Assembly (NCBI GenBank): GCA_020638595.1
Contig: JACKIG010000006.1
Location: 62,001-126,000 of the forward strand
DNA: 64,000 nt
Source of the DNA: Rhodospirillaceae bacterium
Lineage (GTDB): Bacteria; Pseudomonadota; Alphaproteobacteria; DSM-16000; Inquilinaceae
Direction: 5' to 3'
How positions within the stretch are numbered: the first letter of the stretch is position 1; each line of letters begins with the position of its first letter. A program made the translations under genes and the position numbers. The notes under the pieces were generated by a model. The model was not told the origin of the DNA. It saw only the letters and a list, made by a program, of their open reading frames with translations, and searched no databases. Of this stretch, positions 51,437 to 59,846 are shown piece after piece.

Positions 51437-52923
51437 TCCCCCCACCGTGCCGCGGTCACGTCGTTGGCCTGGATCGGGCTGTTGACCCACAGGCCCTGCA
51501 ACCGCGCTTCGCGAACGCCCGTCTTGGCGAGCTGAAAGAGGAAGACCGCGGCCTCGTCATCGGCCAGCAGGCGCTGCGCTTCGTCATAGAGGCGGTTGCG
51601 GGCGTCGGGGTCGGCCGTGGCGTCCAGTTCGGCGATGACGGCATCGAAGGCGTCGCTGTGATAACCGAAATAGTAGTCATCGCCGCGGGCGTAGATGCCG
51701 ATGTCCAGCGGCTCGGTGTGGCTGACGATGGTCATGTCATAGTCGAAGCCACGGAACGCCTGTTCCAGCCATTGTGCCCATTCCACGGGCTCCAGCGTCA
51801 CACGCACGCCGATTTCGGCCAGCTGGGCCTGGATCACCTCGCCGCCGCGCCGCGCGTAGGATGGCGGCGGCAGCTTGATCGTGGCCTCGAAGCCGTCCGG
51901 ATACCCGGCCTCGGCCAGCAGGGCGCGGGCGCGCTCCGGGTCGTGGGGATAGACGCCGGTCAGGTCGACATAGGCCGGGTTGTGCGGGGCGAAGTGGCTG
52001 CCGATGGGGGTGCCGTAGCCGAACATGGCGGCATCGACGATGGCCTGGCGGTCGACGGCATGGGCCAGCGCCCGGCGCACGCGCACGTCGTCGAAGGGCG
52101 GGCGCCGATGGTTGACGGCCAGGATGGTCTCGCCCTCCGTCGTGCCGACATCGACGGCGAAGCGGTCGTCGGCCTCGAACCGCGCCATCGCCTCGGGTGC
52201 CGCAATGTTGGGGATGGCGGCAACGTCGCCGGCCAACAGGGCCGCCACCTGGGCTGCGGGGTCGGAGATGAAGCGGAACACCACGCGGTCGAAAAACACG
52301 CTGTCGGGGCCGTGATAGTCGGGGTTGCGCTCCAGCGTCACGTGGTCGCCCTCGGCCCGGCCGGCGAAGCGATAGGGGCCGGTACCGACCGGATTGGTGG
52401 TGTTGGAGGCGGCGCTTTCCGGCGCGACGATGGCGGCATCGCCGGAGCCCATGGTGAACAGGAACAGGCCGACGGGGTGGTCCAGGTGGACGACGACCTG
52501 GTCCGGCGCCGGCGTGTCGATCGACGCGATCGGGGTGAAGAAGGCCTTCTGGGCGTTGACGCTGTCCTCGGCCGCCGCGCGCTCCAGGCTGAAGCGCACG
52601 TCGTCGGCATCGAAGGTCGTGCCGTCGTGGAACAGCACACCCTGGCGCAGCCGGAAGGTGTAGGTCAGCCCGTCGTCGGAGACGGTCCAGCTTTCCGCCA
52701 GGCCGGGGATGACCTGGCCGGTCTCGTCGATGCGGGTCAGGCTTTCGAACAGGTTGGCATAGACGACCTCGTCGATCGCGCCGGCGGCCCCGGCGGTCGG
52801 GTCGAGATGCGGCGGCTCCAGCGACATGCCGATGACCAGCGTCTCCTCGGCCAAGGCGGGGGCCGCGGCGAAGACGGCGAGTGCCCCGAAAGCGAAAGCG
52901 GCGAGCCTGCGGGCCATGGCCAT
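51433..52923 (-). CDS. ABC transporter substrate-binding protein, family 5 (orphan)
   Basis: A 496 aa periplasmic peptide-type binding protein with a signal peptide (MARRLAAFAFGALAVFAAAPALA) and SBP_bac_5 landmarks: PHLDPTAGAAGAIDEVVYANL, GLAESWTVSDDGLTYTFRLR (both in part) and NPVGTGPYRF. Start 52923 has AAGGGA 8 bp upstream. No permease or ATPase genes adjoin it; it is coupled only to the 2OG oxygenase. It could feed the transporter at 21928-28488 or one elsewhere (inferred). Confidence 0.92.
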   Translation of the reverse strand: MAMARRLAAFAFGALAVFAAAPALAEETLVIGMSLEPPHLDPTAGAAGAIDEVVYANLFESLTRIDETGQVIPGLAESWTVSDDGLTYTFRLRQGVLFHDGTTFDADDVRFSLERAAAEDSVNAQKAFFTPIASIDTPAPDQVVVHLDHPVGLFLFTMGSGDAAIVAPESAASNTTNPVGTGPYRFAGRAEGDHVTLERNPDYHGPDSVFFDRVVFRFISDPAAQVAALLAGDVAAIPNIAAPEAMARFEADDRFAVDVGTTEGETILAVNHRRPPFDDVRVRRALAHAVDRQAIVDAAMFGYGTPIGSHFAPHNPAYVDLTGVYPHDPERARALLAEAGYPDGFEATIKLPPPSYARRGGEVIQAQLAEIGVRVTLEPVEWAQWLEQAFRGFDYDMTIVSHTEPLDIGIYARGDDYYFGYHSDAFDAVIAELDATADPDARNRLYDEAQRLLADDEAAVFLFQLAKTGVREARLQGLWVNSPIQANDVTAARWGE

Positions 52924-53063
52924 GGATGGGGTCCCTTGCGGCAGCGGAATGGGGCCGGCCATGGGCCGACCCGCACGGTTGCGGGGCACATGATGGGGTC
53001 GGGCCGAGCCGGATTTCAAGCGCGGGGCTTTCCGGGCGCCGGCATTGGGGCGGTCGGACGTGT

Positions 53064-53113
53064 TGCAGGGTCGCGCACCGTCCGAGGAGGTCCCCGCCTT
53101 CGCGGGACGACGG
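53064..53113. repeat. dispersed CCCGCCTTCGCGGG element, partial copy
   Basis: Closely matches the inner part of the left arm at 53170-53244 (shared GTCCGAGGAGGTCCCCGCC with one change, then TTCGCGGG-ACGACGGG). Same orientation as that arm. Confidence 0.7.
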
Positions 53114-53169
53114 GAGGTTTGCTGGTTCAACTCTCGAAACAATCGTCACCCCCGCGGAGGCGCATGGCC

Positions 53170-53351
53170 GCTGACTTTGCCGGTTCTCTTGTATCGCAGG
53201 TCCGCACACTGTCCGAGGAGATCCCCGCCTTCGCGGGGACGACGGGTTTATTGAGAACGAACCATAACAATTTTCTCGTCATCCCCGCGAAGGCGGGGAT
53301 CTCCTCGGACAGTGTGCGGACCTGCGACACAAGAGAACCGGCAAAGTCAGC
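53170..53351. repeat. large inverted repeat, 75 bp arms with a 32 bp loop
   Basis: Arms 53170-53244 and 53277-53351 are reverse complements with about two mismatches. Each contains the hairpin core CCCCGCCTTCGCGGGG, the segment CACACTGTCCGAGGAG and the outer end GCTGACTTTGCCGG. The structure would form a very stable cruciform or RNA hairpin. No transposase is present. Confidence 0.9.
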
Positions 53352-53359
53352 GCTTATGC

Positions 53360-53392
53360 GCGAAGGCGGGGATCTCCTCGGACAGTGTGCGG
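53360..53392. repeat. direct copy of part of the inverted-repeat arm
   Basis: 33 bases identical to 53287-53319 in the same orientation (GCGAAGGCGGGGATCTCCTC...), 73 bp apart. It is the fourth copy of the element in this gap. Confidence 0.8.
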
Positions 53393-53417
53393 CTCGGCGA
53401 CTGGCGGCCCCCTTGCT

Positions 53418-54452
53418 TCAGCCAGCCCCCCTCAGCGCATGGCCGTGGCGGGTGCGGTAGGTGGGCCGGTCGCCCAGCGGTTCGGCCAGGAAGACGCCGC
53501 GCGCGACGGCGCGGGTCGTGGCGTCGGCTGCCATGCCGCCCAGCCGGGCAAGCGCCTGCGGCCGGGGTGCCGGCAGCCGGCGGGCCGCCGTCGCCAGGAC
53601 GAAGATGCAGTCGCCGTCCAGCGGGGTATGGCTGGGCTTCACCGCCCTGGCCAGCCCGTCATGGGCCATCGCCGCCAGCCGCAGCGCCTCGCCCGTGTCC
53701 AGGTCGGCGTCGGTGGCAACGACACCGATGATGGTGTTGGTGCCGGGCAGCTCAGGCAGCGCGACCTCTATCCCCGGCGGCGGGGCCGCCGTCGGCAGCG
53801 GCTGGCCGCCCAGCTCGCCGTCCAGCTCCAGCATCCAGGCCCACAGGCCGTCCTGGCCCGGGATGACCGGCGTGCCCAAGGGATTGGCGGCCATCAGCGC
53901 GCCCACGGTCAGGCCGGTGGCGGCATCGACCACGGAGGCGCTGCCCAGCCCGCCTTCGTACGGGCCGGCGGTCGCACCCAGTCCGGCGCCGGCATTGCCC
54001 AGGGCAAAATCCGGTGCGGCTGCCGCCACTGCCGCCGCACCCAGGGCGTGGTAGGGCGGGGCGAGGCCGCTGCCTGCCCGCATCCAGGGCTTGTCGCCGC
54101 CGTTGTTGAGGTCGAACAGAATCGCTGCCGGCACGATCGGCACCGTTGCCGCCCCCAGGCGGTAGCCGCGTCCGCGGTCCGCCAGCCACGCCATGACGCT
54201 GCCCGCCGCCTCCAGCCCGAAGGCGGAGCCGCCGCTGAGCACGATCGCATCGACGGCCTTCACCAGCGTGCCGGGCCGCAGCGCATCGGTTTCCCGCGTG
54301 CCCGGCGCACCGCCGCGGATATCGGCGGCGGCCAGGGTGCGCCCCGCCGGCAGCACGACGGTGACGCCGGATCGGCCGGGCCGGTCCTCGGCATTGCCGA
54401 CGGCGATGCCGTCGACATCGGTGATGAGATTGCGCGGCCCGGGCCGGATCAT
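53418..54452 (-). CDS. P1-family (DmpA/NylC-type) self-processing peptidase
   Basis: A 344 aa Ntn-hydrolase-like protein of the DmpA/NylC group. LITDVDGIAVGNAEDRPGRSGVTVVLP is the N-terminal family signature (in part). VLSGGSAFGLEAAGSVMAWL and GDKPWMRAGSGLAPPYHALG follow. The processing site is probably N239/T240 in PGTNTIIGVVATDADL, with the exposed threonine as nucleophile. Members cleave beta-peptides, D-amino-acid amides or nylon oligomers. Start MIRPGPRNLI (54452) lies after a rho-independent terminator, which rules out the longer frame. Confidence 0.92.
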   Translation of the reverse strand: MIRPGPRNLITDVDGIAVGNAEDRPGRSGVTVVLPAGRTLAAADIRGGAPGTRETDALRPGTLVKAVDAIVLSGGSAFGLEAAGSVMAWLADRGRGYRLGAATVPIVPAAILFDLNNGGDKPWMRAGSGLAPPYHALGAAAVAAAAPDFALGNAGAGLGATAGPYEGGLGSASVVDAATGLTVGALMAANPLGTPVIPGQDGLWAWMLELDGELGGQPLPTAAPPPGIEVALPELPGTNTIIGVVATDADLDTGEALRLAAMAHDGLARAVKPSHTPLDGDCIFVLATAARRLPAPRPQALARLGGMAADATTRAVARGVFLAEPLGDRPTYRTRHGHALRGAG

Positions 54453-54473
54453 GGGCAAGACGACGGGATGGCG

Positions 54474-54513
54474 GCAAAAAAGCAATACGGGCGCCGTCCC
54501 GGGGACAGCGCCC
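54474..54513 (-). terminator. rho-independent terminator after the fasciclin gene
   Basis: On the minus strand a GC-rich 10 bp stem (arms 54489-54498 and 54504-54513, GGGCGC...GCGCCC) is followed within about 8 bases by a run of six T (54476-54481 as A on the plus strand). It lies 60 bp beyond the fasciclin stop and 22 bp before the P1 peptidase start, so the peptidase should rely on its own promoter or on read-through. Confidence 0.8.
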
Positions 54514-54572
54514 GCACGCAAACACTCATGACGGGGCCGGACGGGGCCGGCCCCCTTCCCTGCCGGCTGTCG

Positions 54573-55091
54573 TTACGGCAGGATCACTTCGTCGATCACG
54601 TGGATCACGCCGTTGGACGCCCGCAGGTCCGGCGTCGCCAGCTCGATCGGGTTCTGGGCGATGACGTCTTCCTGGTCCTGATCCTGGAAGTTCATGTCGA
54701 AGGTCATCGGCGAGTTGAAATCGTTCTCCAGCTCGCTGTAGCGCCATTCGCGCGCGAAGATGTGCGCCTTCAGGAAGGTCTGCAGCTCGAAGTAGTTCTC
54801 CGGCAGCAACAGCCGGTCGACCTCGTCGGAGATCGCGGCGAAGGCCTCGTCGGTCGGCGCCAGGACCGTGTATTCCGTGCGGTCATAGGGCGGCACACCG
54901 GCCAGGCGATCGGACCAGCCACCGGCCGCCGCGGCGGCAAGCAGCGTGTCGAAGCCGCCGGCCGCGGCCAGACGCTCGGCCACATTGAGGTGGCTGGGCG
55001 GCGGGTTGGGCTGGGCGGATGCCGAGACCCCGGCAAGGGCGGTCGCGGCGGCAACCGCCCCAGCAATCATCAACTTACGGATCGTGCTCAT
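54573..55091 (-). CDS. secreted fasciclin-domain protein
   Basis: A 172 aa protein with a signal peptide (MSTIRKLMIAGAVAAATALAGVSASA) and one fasciclin (FAS1) domain: NVAERLAAAGGFDTLLAAAAA, then the H1 box YTVLAPTDEAFAAI and the H2 box ASNGVIHVIDEVILP. FAS1 domains mediate adhesion or lipid/polyester binding. Length suits a single-domain periplasmic protein. Terminated by the hairpin at 54474-54513. Confidence 0.94.
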   Translation of the reverse strand: MSTIRKLMIAGAVAAATALAGVSASAQPNPPPSHLNVAERLAAAGGFDTLLAAAAAGGWSDRLAGVPPYDRTEYTVLAPTDEAFAAISDEVDRLLLPENYFELQTFLKAHIFAREWRYSELENDFNSPMTFDMNFQDQDQEDVIAQNPIELATPDLRASNGVIHVIDEVILP

Positions 55092-55235
55092 GGTTCATCC
55101 CCTAGATGTGCTTGGCGTTGGCCGGCCATCCCCATTTTGACCCCGGGGGACTGCCCGCCGTACCCCGATGCCCGAGGTGGGACCAGAAAGATAGTTCACT
55201 CCCCACAGCAAAGGGTAGACATATCTCCACCCCCT

Positions 55236-55251
55236 CCCGGCTCATGCCGGG
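55236..55251. terminator. hairpin downstream of fnr-like gene
   Basis: CCCGGC-TCAT-GCCGGG, 90 bp past the stop of the regulator gene and 145 bp before the fasciclin start, without a T-run. The surrounding 55092-55340 contains no gene. Confidence 0.35.
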
Positions 55252-55340
55252 ACCCGAGGGTCAGTATAACCAAAACTTCAAGCGTTTCCAGTAGTGTCGC
55301 AGACAAGACGCGCGCCGGGCCGATTGCCTGTGCGGCAAGG

Positions 55341-56075
55341 CTAGCCGCCCTCGGCAATCTCCAGAATCGTTCGCCGGTCGGCGATTTGCACCTTCCCGCC
55401 CTCCAGCAGCCGGATGATGCCGTTGGCCTTGAGCTGGGTGAAGGTGCGGCTGACTGTCTCGGTCGTCAGACCGAGGAAATCCGCAATATCCGACCGGCTC
55501 ATCGGCACCTGCACCGGATTCTCCCGCTGCCCGCGGCGGACCGCGCGCTGCGACAGCCCGAGCAGGAACGACGCGATCTTCTCGCGTGCCGTCTTGCGCC
55601 CCAGCAACAGCATCTGGTCCTGCGCAGCCGCCAATTCGTTGGAGGCCATGCTGAACAGGCGCCGCTGCAACTTCGGAAACTCGTCCAGCAGCAGTTCCAT
55701 CTGCCGGCGCGGAAACCGGCAGATCGACGTCACCGCCACCGTTTCCGCGCTGTAGGCGTAGCGATCGTTGACCGACAGGCCAAGGAAATCGCCACTGAAC
55801 AGGAATCCGGTGATCTGGCGCCGGCCGTCGGGCAGGAGCTTGTACAACTTGACCGTCCCGGCGGTCACGTTGAACAAGTTCATTGCCGAATCGCCTTCGC
55901 TGAAGATGGTTTGATGCGCGTCGACCCGTTGCAGCTGAACGATCTCCGCTAGTCGGTTGAGCTCTTCCTCCTCAAATGCGGCGCAGACGGTAAGGCTGCG
56001 CACTGGGCATGCTCCACACGGGTGAACGTCTTGAGCGCCGATCCTTGCCGGGCGCCCCAAGTCGAACGGAGGCAT
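55341..56075 (-). CDS. Crp/Fnr-family oxygen-responsive transcriptional regulator (FnrN/FixK-like)
   Basis: A 244 aa regulator with a probable oxygen-labile [4Fe-4S] cluster: C20, C23 and C31 (HPCGACPVRSLTVCAAF) plus C119 (TSICRFP), aligning with FNR C20/C23/C29/C122 but with CxxCx7C spacing typical of FnrN. A cyclic-nucleotide-type beta-roll follows, then a long dimer helix and a helix-turn-helix with GLTTETVSRTF, whose E-SR residues specify TTGAT half-sites. A perfect FNR box lies 145-158 bp upstream in the divergent gap, so autoregulation is plausible. Confidence 0.94.
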   Translation of the reverse strand: MPPFDLGRPARIGAQDVHPCGACPVRSLTVCAAFEEEELNRLAEIVQLQRVDAHQTIFSEGDSAMNLFNVTAGTVKLYKLLPDGRRQITGFLFSGDFLGLSVNDRYAYSAETVAVTSICRFPRRQMELLLDEFPKLQRRLFSMASNELAAAQDQMLLLGRKTAREKIASFLLGLSQRAVRRGQRENPVQVPMSRSDIADFLGLTTETVSRTFTQLKANGIIRLLEGGKVQIADRRTILEIAEGG

Positions 56076-56219
56076 TGGGCGATCCCTGTCTTCTCAGCCG
56101 GCATCTCCTGGCCAGCCGCTCCCGAAACCATTTTGAAGTAACGTCTGGCGATTCGCAAACGGTAACGGGACGGTTAATATTGCTTCGATCTCACAGGAAG
56201 CCCGAGCGCGGCGTCCCCC

Positions 56220-56233
56220 TTGATGCACATCAA
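56220..56233. promoter_or_regulatory. FNR/FixK box in the fnr divergent promoter region
   Basis: TTGATGCACATCAA is a perfect match to TTGAT-N4-ATCAA. It lies 60 bp before the plus-strand gene at 56294 and 145 bp before the regulator start. At that distance it is well placed to activate the plus-strand gene. Confidence 0.8.
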
Positions 56234-56293
56234 GGCATCTGGCGCCAGGGTCGTCCAGATTCCGAGTAGAGTTAATCCCCCTCGGGGTTGTCG

Positions 56294-56830
56294 ATGCCCG
56301 ACAGGTTTACGCCTCTACCGCTTGCGATGCGCCAGGTCGACCAGGCCTTCCCGCTGGTGCAGTCGATCCTCCCGGACATCACCATCGATGTCTGGCGGCG
56401 CTATGCGGCGTCCCTGCTGGACCGGTCGATCGGCGACCGCGGGATCATGACGGTCCAGGCGCTGGGCTATATCCACGGCCTGTTCAGCTATCGGGTGGAG
56501 GAAAGCCTTCAGCACGGCCGCAGCCTTCTGGTCGACAATTTCACGGTGCTGGACCTGTTCACGCCCGCGGCGGCGGCCACCGCGCTTCTGCGGGCGATGG
56601 ACGATCTGGCAGAAGCCCTGGACTGCCGCGCCATTCACACCTATCTGCCCAATGGGGAACGGCTGGCGCCGGACTACCGCGGATGGATCCTGCGGCAGTT
56701 CCGCGACGGCGGGCACCATGTGGAGAGTGTGGCGCTGTGCAAGGCTTCGAGCAGCGGGGGGCAGGATGCGCACCCCGACGGTCATGAAAGACGCCAGTCC
56801 AGGAAGGCGCGGGAATCCCACTGCATCTGA
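56294..56830 (+). CDS. hypothetical protein downstream of an FNR box, possible acetyltransferase-like fold
   Basis: A 178 aa protein starting MPDRFTPLPLAMRQVDQAFP. The middle (YIHGLFSYRVEESLQHGRSLLVDNFTVLDLF, in part) and LRAMDDLAEALDCRAIHTYLP look like a GNAT-type alpha/beta fold, but the acetyl-CoA loop is not convincing. The tail is polar and Gly/His-rich. A TTG at 56288 is in frame but less likely. A perfect FNR box 60 bp upstream suggests expression under low oxygen. Confidence 0.75.
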   Translation: MPDRFTPLPLAMRQVDQAFPLVQSILPDITIDVWRRYAASLLDRSIGDRGIMTVQALGYIHGLFSYRVEESLQHGRSLLVDNFTVLDLFTPAAAATALLRAMDDLAEALDCRAIHTYLPNGERLAPDYRGWILRQFRDGGHHVESVALCKASSSGGQDAHPDGHERRQSRKARESHCI

Positions 56831-56860
56831 CCGGCGGGTGATGCCCGCATTGCCGGAGTG

Positions 56861-58060
56861 ATGGCCGCCCGCGACGCCGCCCATCCGGTTCTGCGCCTGC
56901 TGCCCGGACGGGACGCCCGCGTGAAGGGCGGTTTTCCCTGGATCTATTCCAACGAAGTGGCCATGGACGCCGTTGCCCGGACGATCGAGCCGGGAACGGT
57001 CGTGCGCGTCATCAGCGACCATGGCCGCCAGCTTGGCCTTGCCGGCTTCAACCGGCACACGTTGATCGCGGCGCGGATGCTGAGCCGCGATCCCGACGAC
57101 CGCATCGACGGGGACTTCGTCGCCGCGCGCCTGCACCGCGCCCTGGGCCTGCGCGACCGGCTTTACGACCGTCCGTACTATCGTCTGGTCCATGCCGAAG
57201 CCGACGGGCTGCCCGGCACGATCATCGACCGCTATGGCGACGCCATCGCCGTGCAATGCAACACCGCCCTGATGGACCGCCTGACGCCCGAGCTGGTGGA
57301 CGCGCTGGAGCGGCTGCTGGAGCCCAGGGCCATTGTGCTGCGCAACGACAGCGGCGGCCGCGCGCTGGAAGGCCTGTCCAGCGAGGTCAGCGTCGCCCGG
57401 GGCACGCTCGACGGCCCCGTCGCGCTGGAGGAGAACGGCGCACGCTTCCTTGCCGACCTGGTGGGCGGGCAGAAGACGGGCTGGTTCTATGACCAGCGCG
57501 ACAACCGCGCCTTCGCCGCGCGCCTGGCGAAGGGCTTGGACGTGCTGGACGTCTATTGCCACACCGGCGGCTTTGCCATTGCGGCCGCGCGGGCCGGCGC
57601 GCGGCACGTATTGGCGGTGGACCGGTCGCAGCCGGCCCTGGCGCTGGCGCAAGAGGCCGCCGGCGCCAACGGCTGCGGCGACCGCATGGACTGGCGGCGT
57701 GCCGAGGCGTTCGGCGAGCTGGAGCGGCTGGCCAGGGACGGCGACCGATTCGGCCTTGTCATCGTCGACCCGCCCGCCTTCGTGAAGACGAAGCGGGACC
57801 TGGCCGTGGGCTCCCGCGGCTATCGCAAGCTGGCGCGCCTGGCCGCCGCGGTGGTGGCGCCCGGCGGCTTCCTGGTCGCCTGTTCGTGCAGCCATCATGT
57901 CGACCCGGCGCTGTTCGCCGAGCAGGTCCGCCGCGGGCTGGTCGACGCACGCCGGACCGGGCGGATCCTGATGGCATCGGGGGCGGCGCCGGACCACCCG
58001 GTGCATCCCTGCCTGCCCGAGACGGCCTATCTGAAGGCCCTTGCGCTGCAGCTGGACTGA
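56861..58060 (+). CDS. rlmI: class I SAM-dependent rRNA cytosine-C5 methyltransferase, RlmI-type
   Basis: A 399 aa protein: N-terminal PUA domain (VLRLLPGRDARVKGGFPWIYSNEV, part), the EEHD-like middle, and a Rossmann methyltransferase domain with FLADLVGGQKTGWFYDQRDNR, VLDVYCHTGGFAIAAARAGA (motif I) and VIVDPPAFVKTKRDL (motif IV), then ACSCSHHVDP. The arrangement is that of RlmI (23S rRNA m5C1962). Start ATG 56861 directly follows an in-frame GTG. No co-transcribed partner is obvious. Confidence 0.92.
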   Translation: MAARDAAHPVLRLLPGRDARVKGGFPWIYSNEVAMDAVARTIEPGTVVRVISDHGRQLGLAGFNRHTLIAARMLSRDPDDRIDGDFVAARLHRALGLRDRLYDRPYYRLVHAEADGLPGTIIDRYGDAIAVQCNTALMDRLTPELVDALERLLEPRAIVLRNDSGGRALEGLSSEVSVARGTLDGPVALEENGARFLADLVGGQKTGWFYDQRDNRAFAARLAKGLDVLDVYCHTGGFAIAAARAGARHVLAVDRSQPALALAQEAAGANGCGDRMDWRRAEAFGELERLARDGDRFGLVIVDPPAFVKTKRDLAVGSRGYRKLARLAAAVVAPGGFLVACSCSHHVDPALFAEQVRRGLVDARRTGRILMASGAAPDHPVHPCLPETAYLKALALQLD

Positions 58061-58147
58061 CGGGCGCCCGCCGGCCATCCCGGCCGGGCTTGTGCCCCGC
58101 CCCGCAGGATGATGAAGTGCCCGCCACCACATCCGGGAGCGAAGCCC

Positions 58148-58561
58148 ATGCGTGCGCTGAGAGGGCTGGCGGTCGTCGCAGCCGCCGTTGTCGCCTGCAC
58201 CCTTGCAGCGGCCGTCACGGCGACGGGCGCAGGCGCACAGACGGTGCCGTCCGTGTTGATCGGGGACTGGGACGGATGGGGGCGCCAGGGTACGGGCAGC
58301 CGCTGGAGCATTGCCGTCACGGTCACGCCGTCGGGCGCCCGGATCGACTACCCCTCGCTGAACTGCGGCGGGGTGCTGGAGCTGCTGACGGCCGAGAAGA
58401 TGGTCGCGCGCTTCCACGAGCGCCTGACCTACGGCCTGGAAGGGTGCATCGACGGCGGGCAGGTGGAGCTGCGCGTGACCCCCGAAGGCGGCCTGTCGTA
58501 TCGCTGGTGGTATCTCGCCGGCGAGGACAGCGCGCAGGGCGCGCTGGAGCGCCGCCGCTGA
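58148..58561 (+). CDS. secreted hypothetical protein
   Basis: A 137 aa exported protein: signal peptide MRALRGLAVVAAAVVACTL... ending near AGAQTVP, then a beta-rich domain (IGDWDGWGRQGTGSRWSIAVTV; two Cys in LNCGGVLE and GLEGCIDGG likely forming a disulphide). GGGAGCG precedes the start 58148. The family is not recognised; the fold may be lipocalin- or DUF-like. Confidence 0.75.
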   Translation: MRALRGLAVVAAAVVACTLAAAVTATGAGAQTVPSVLIGDWDGWGRQGTGSRWSIAVTVTPSGARIDYPSLNCGGVLELLTAEKMVARFHERLTYGLEGCIDGGQVELRVTPEGGLSYRWWYLAGEDSAQGALERRR

Positions 58562-58666
58562 TGCGGCGGCGCGCCGCTCGGTCATCGCCGGGCTATGCGG
58601 ACGGGCTGTGGCGGGGCTATGGTGGTGTCCGCATGCTTCCTGTGACCGATTGACCGCCCCATCCCC

Positions 58667-58966
58667 ATGAGCCTTCCGACCGACGACACGGACGATCGCC
58701 GCGCCGCGCCGCGCCATTCGGTGGACTTGCCCAGCCGCATGCGCATCAACGGGCATGTGCTGGATTGCCGCGTCATTGAGCTGTCGCGCCACGGCGCCCG
58801 GGTGGAAGCGCCGATGCTGCCGCAGGTCGACACCCATGTGGCGCTGGAGCTGCCGAATTCCGGCACCGTCGTTGCCAGGGTGATCCGTGTCACCGAAAGC
58901 TATTTCGCCCTGGCCTTCCCCGGCGTCGTGGTCATCTCACCGCTGGTCGGCACCGACAGGGAATAG
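58667..58966 (+). CDS. PilZ-domain protein
   Basis: A 99 aa single-domain protein. RRAAPRHSVDLPSRMRI supplies the RxxxR-type motif, and VIELSRHGARVE the D/N-x-S-x-x-G-like motif (here ELSRHGA). This is the expected cyclic-di-GMP pocket, although the second motif is not canonical. It could respond to the EAL/GGDEF protein at 11776. Confidence 0.85.
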   Translation: MSLPTDDTDDRRAAPRHSVDLPSRMRINGHVLDCRVIELSRHGARVEAPMLPQVDTHVALELPNSGTVVARVIRVTESYFALAFPGVVVISPLVGTDRE

Positions 58967-59030
58967 CTTGGCCCCCGGCCGGCAGCGGGGCTATCGTCCG
59001 CCCGCCGTCGCCACCACACCGGCTGCCCCC

Positions 59031-59831
59031 ATGACAGACATGATGCCCCGGGCCCGCGCCATCGGCCTGGTCAACTGGATCGGCGCGTGGACGCTGTACA
59101 AGAAAGAAGTGTTCCGCTTCCTGAAGGTTGCGACCCAGACGGTCGCGGCCCCCGTGGTCACGACGCTGCTGTTCTATGCCATCTTCGCGCTGGCGCTGGG
59201 CGGCATCGTGCGCACGGTAGGCGACGTGCCATACCTGAAGTTCCTGGCCCCGGGGCTGATCATGATGGCGATGGTCCAGAACGCCTTCGCCAACACCTCG
59301 TCCTCCGTCGTCATCTCCAAGGTCCAGGGCAACATCGTCGACGTGCTGATGCCGCCGCTGTCGCCAGCGGAACTGGCGGTCGCCTATGTCGCCGGGGGGG
59401 TTACGCGCGGCCTTCTGGTGGGAACGGTGACGTGTCTCGCCATCCTGCCCTTCGTCGGCCTGGGCGTTCACAACCCCTTCTTCATCGTGTTTCACGGCAT
59501 CGCCGCATCGATGCTGCTGGCGCTGCTGGGTGTCATCGGCGGCATCTGGTCGGAGAAGTTCGACCACATCGCCGCCGTCACCAACTTCGTGGTCACGCCG
59601 CTGGCCTTCCTGTCGGGCACGTTCTACACGATCGAGCGGCTGCCGGAAGACTGGCGCATCATCGCCCACGCCAACCCCTTCTTCTACATGATCGACGGCT
59701 TCCGCTATGGGTTCATCGGCCTCAGCGACGGCACGCTGGGCACGGGGCTGGTGGTGATGACGGCCTGCAATGCCGTGCTGTGGGCCGTGGCGCTGCGGAT
59801 GCTGTCGACCGGCTACAAGCTGAAGCCCTGA
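59031..59831 (+). CDS. ABC-2 type transporter permease
   Basis: A 266 aa inner-membrane permease with about six helices. The N-terminus includes WTLYKKEVFRFLKVATQTVAAPVV (part); the family motif region is ANPFFYMIDGFRYGFIG near the C-terminus. It resembles YadH-type exporters. No ATP-binding gene adjoins it, whereas most relatives have one directly upstream. Start ATG 59031; a second in-frame ATG lies at 59040. Confidence 0.9.
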   Translation: MTDMMPRARAIGLVNWIGAWTLYKKEVFRFLKVATQTVAAPVVTTLLFYAIFALALGGIVRTVGDVPYLKFLAPGLIMMAMVQNAFANTSSSVVISKVQGNIVDVLMPPLSPAELAVAYVAGGVTRGLLVGTVTCLAILPFVGLGVHNPFFIVFHGIAASMLLALLGVIGGIWSEKFDHIAAVTNFVVTPLAFLSGTFYTIERLPEDWRIIAHANPFFYMIDGFRYGFIGLSDGTLGTGLVVMTACNAVLWAVALRMLSTGYKLKP

Positions 59832-59846
59832 CGCGAGGACCGACCG

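Larger units (their letters stand above)
52924..53417. other. repeat-filled intergenic region
   Basis: About 490 bp without a gene, largely made of copies of one palindromic element (see repeat entries). Apparent frames here are artefacts of the repeats. Confidence 0.7.
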
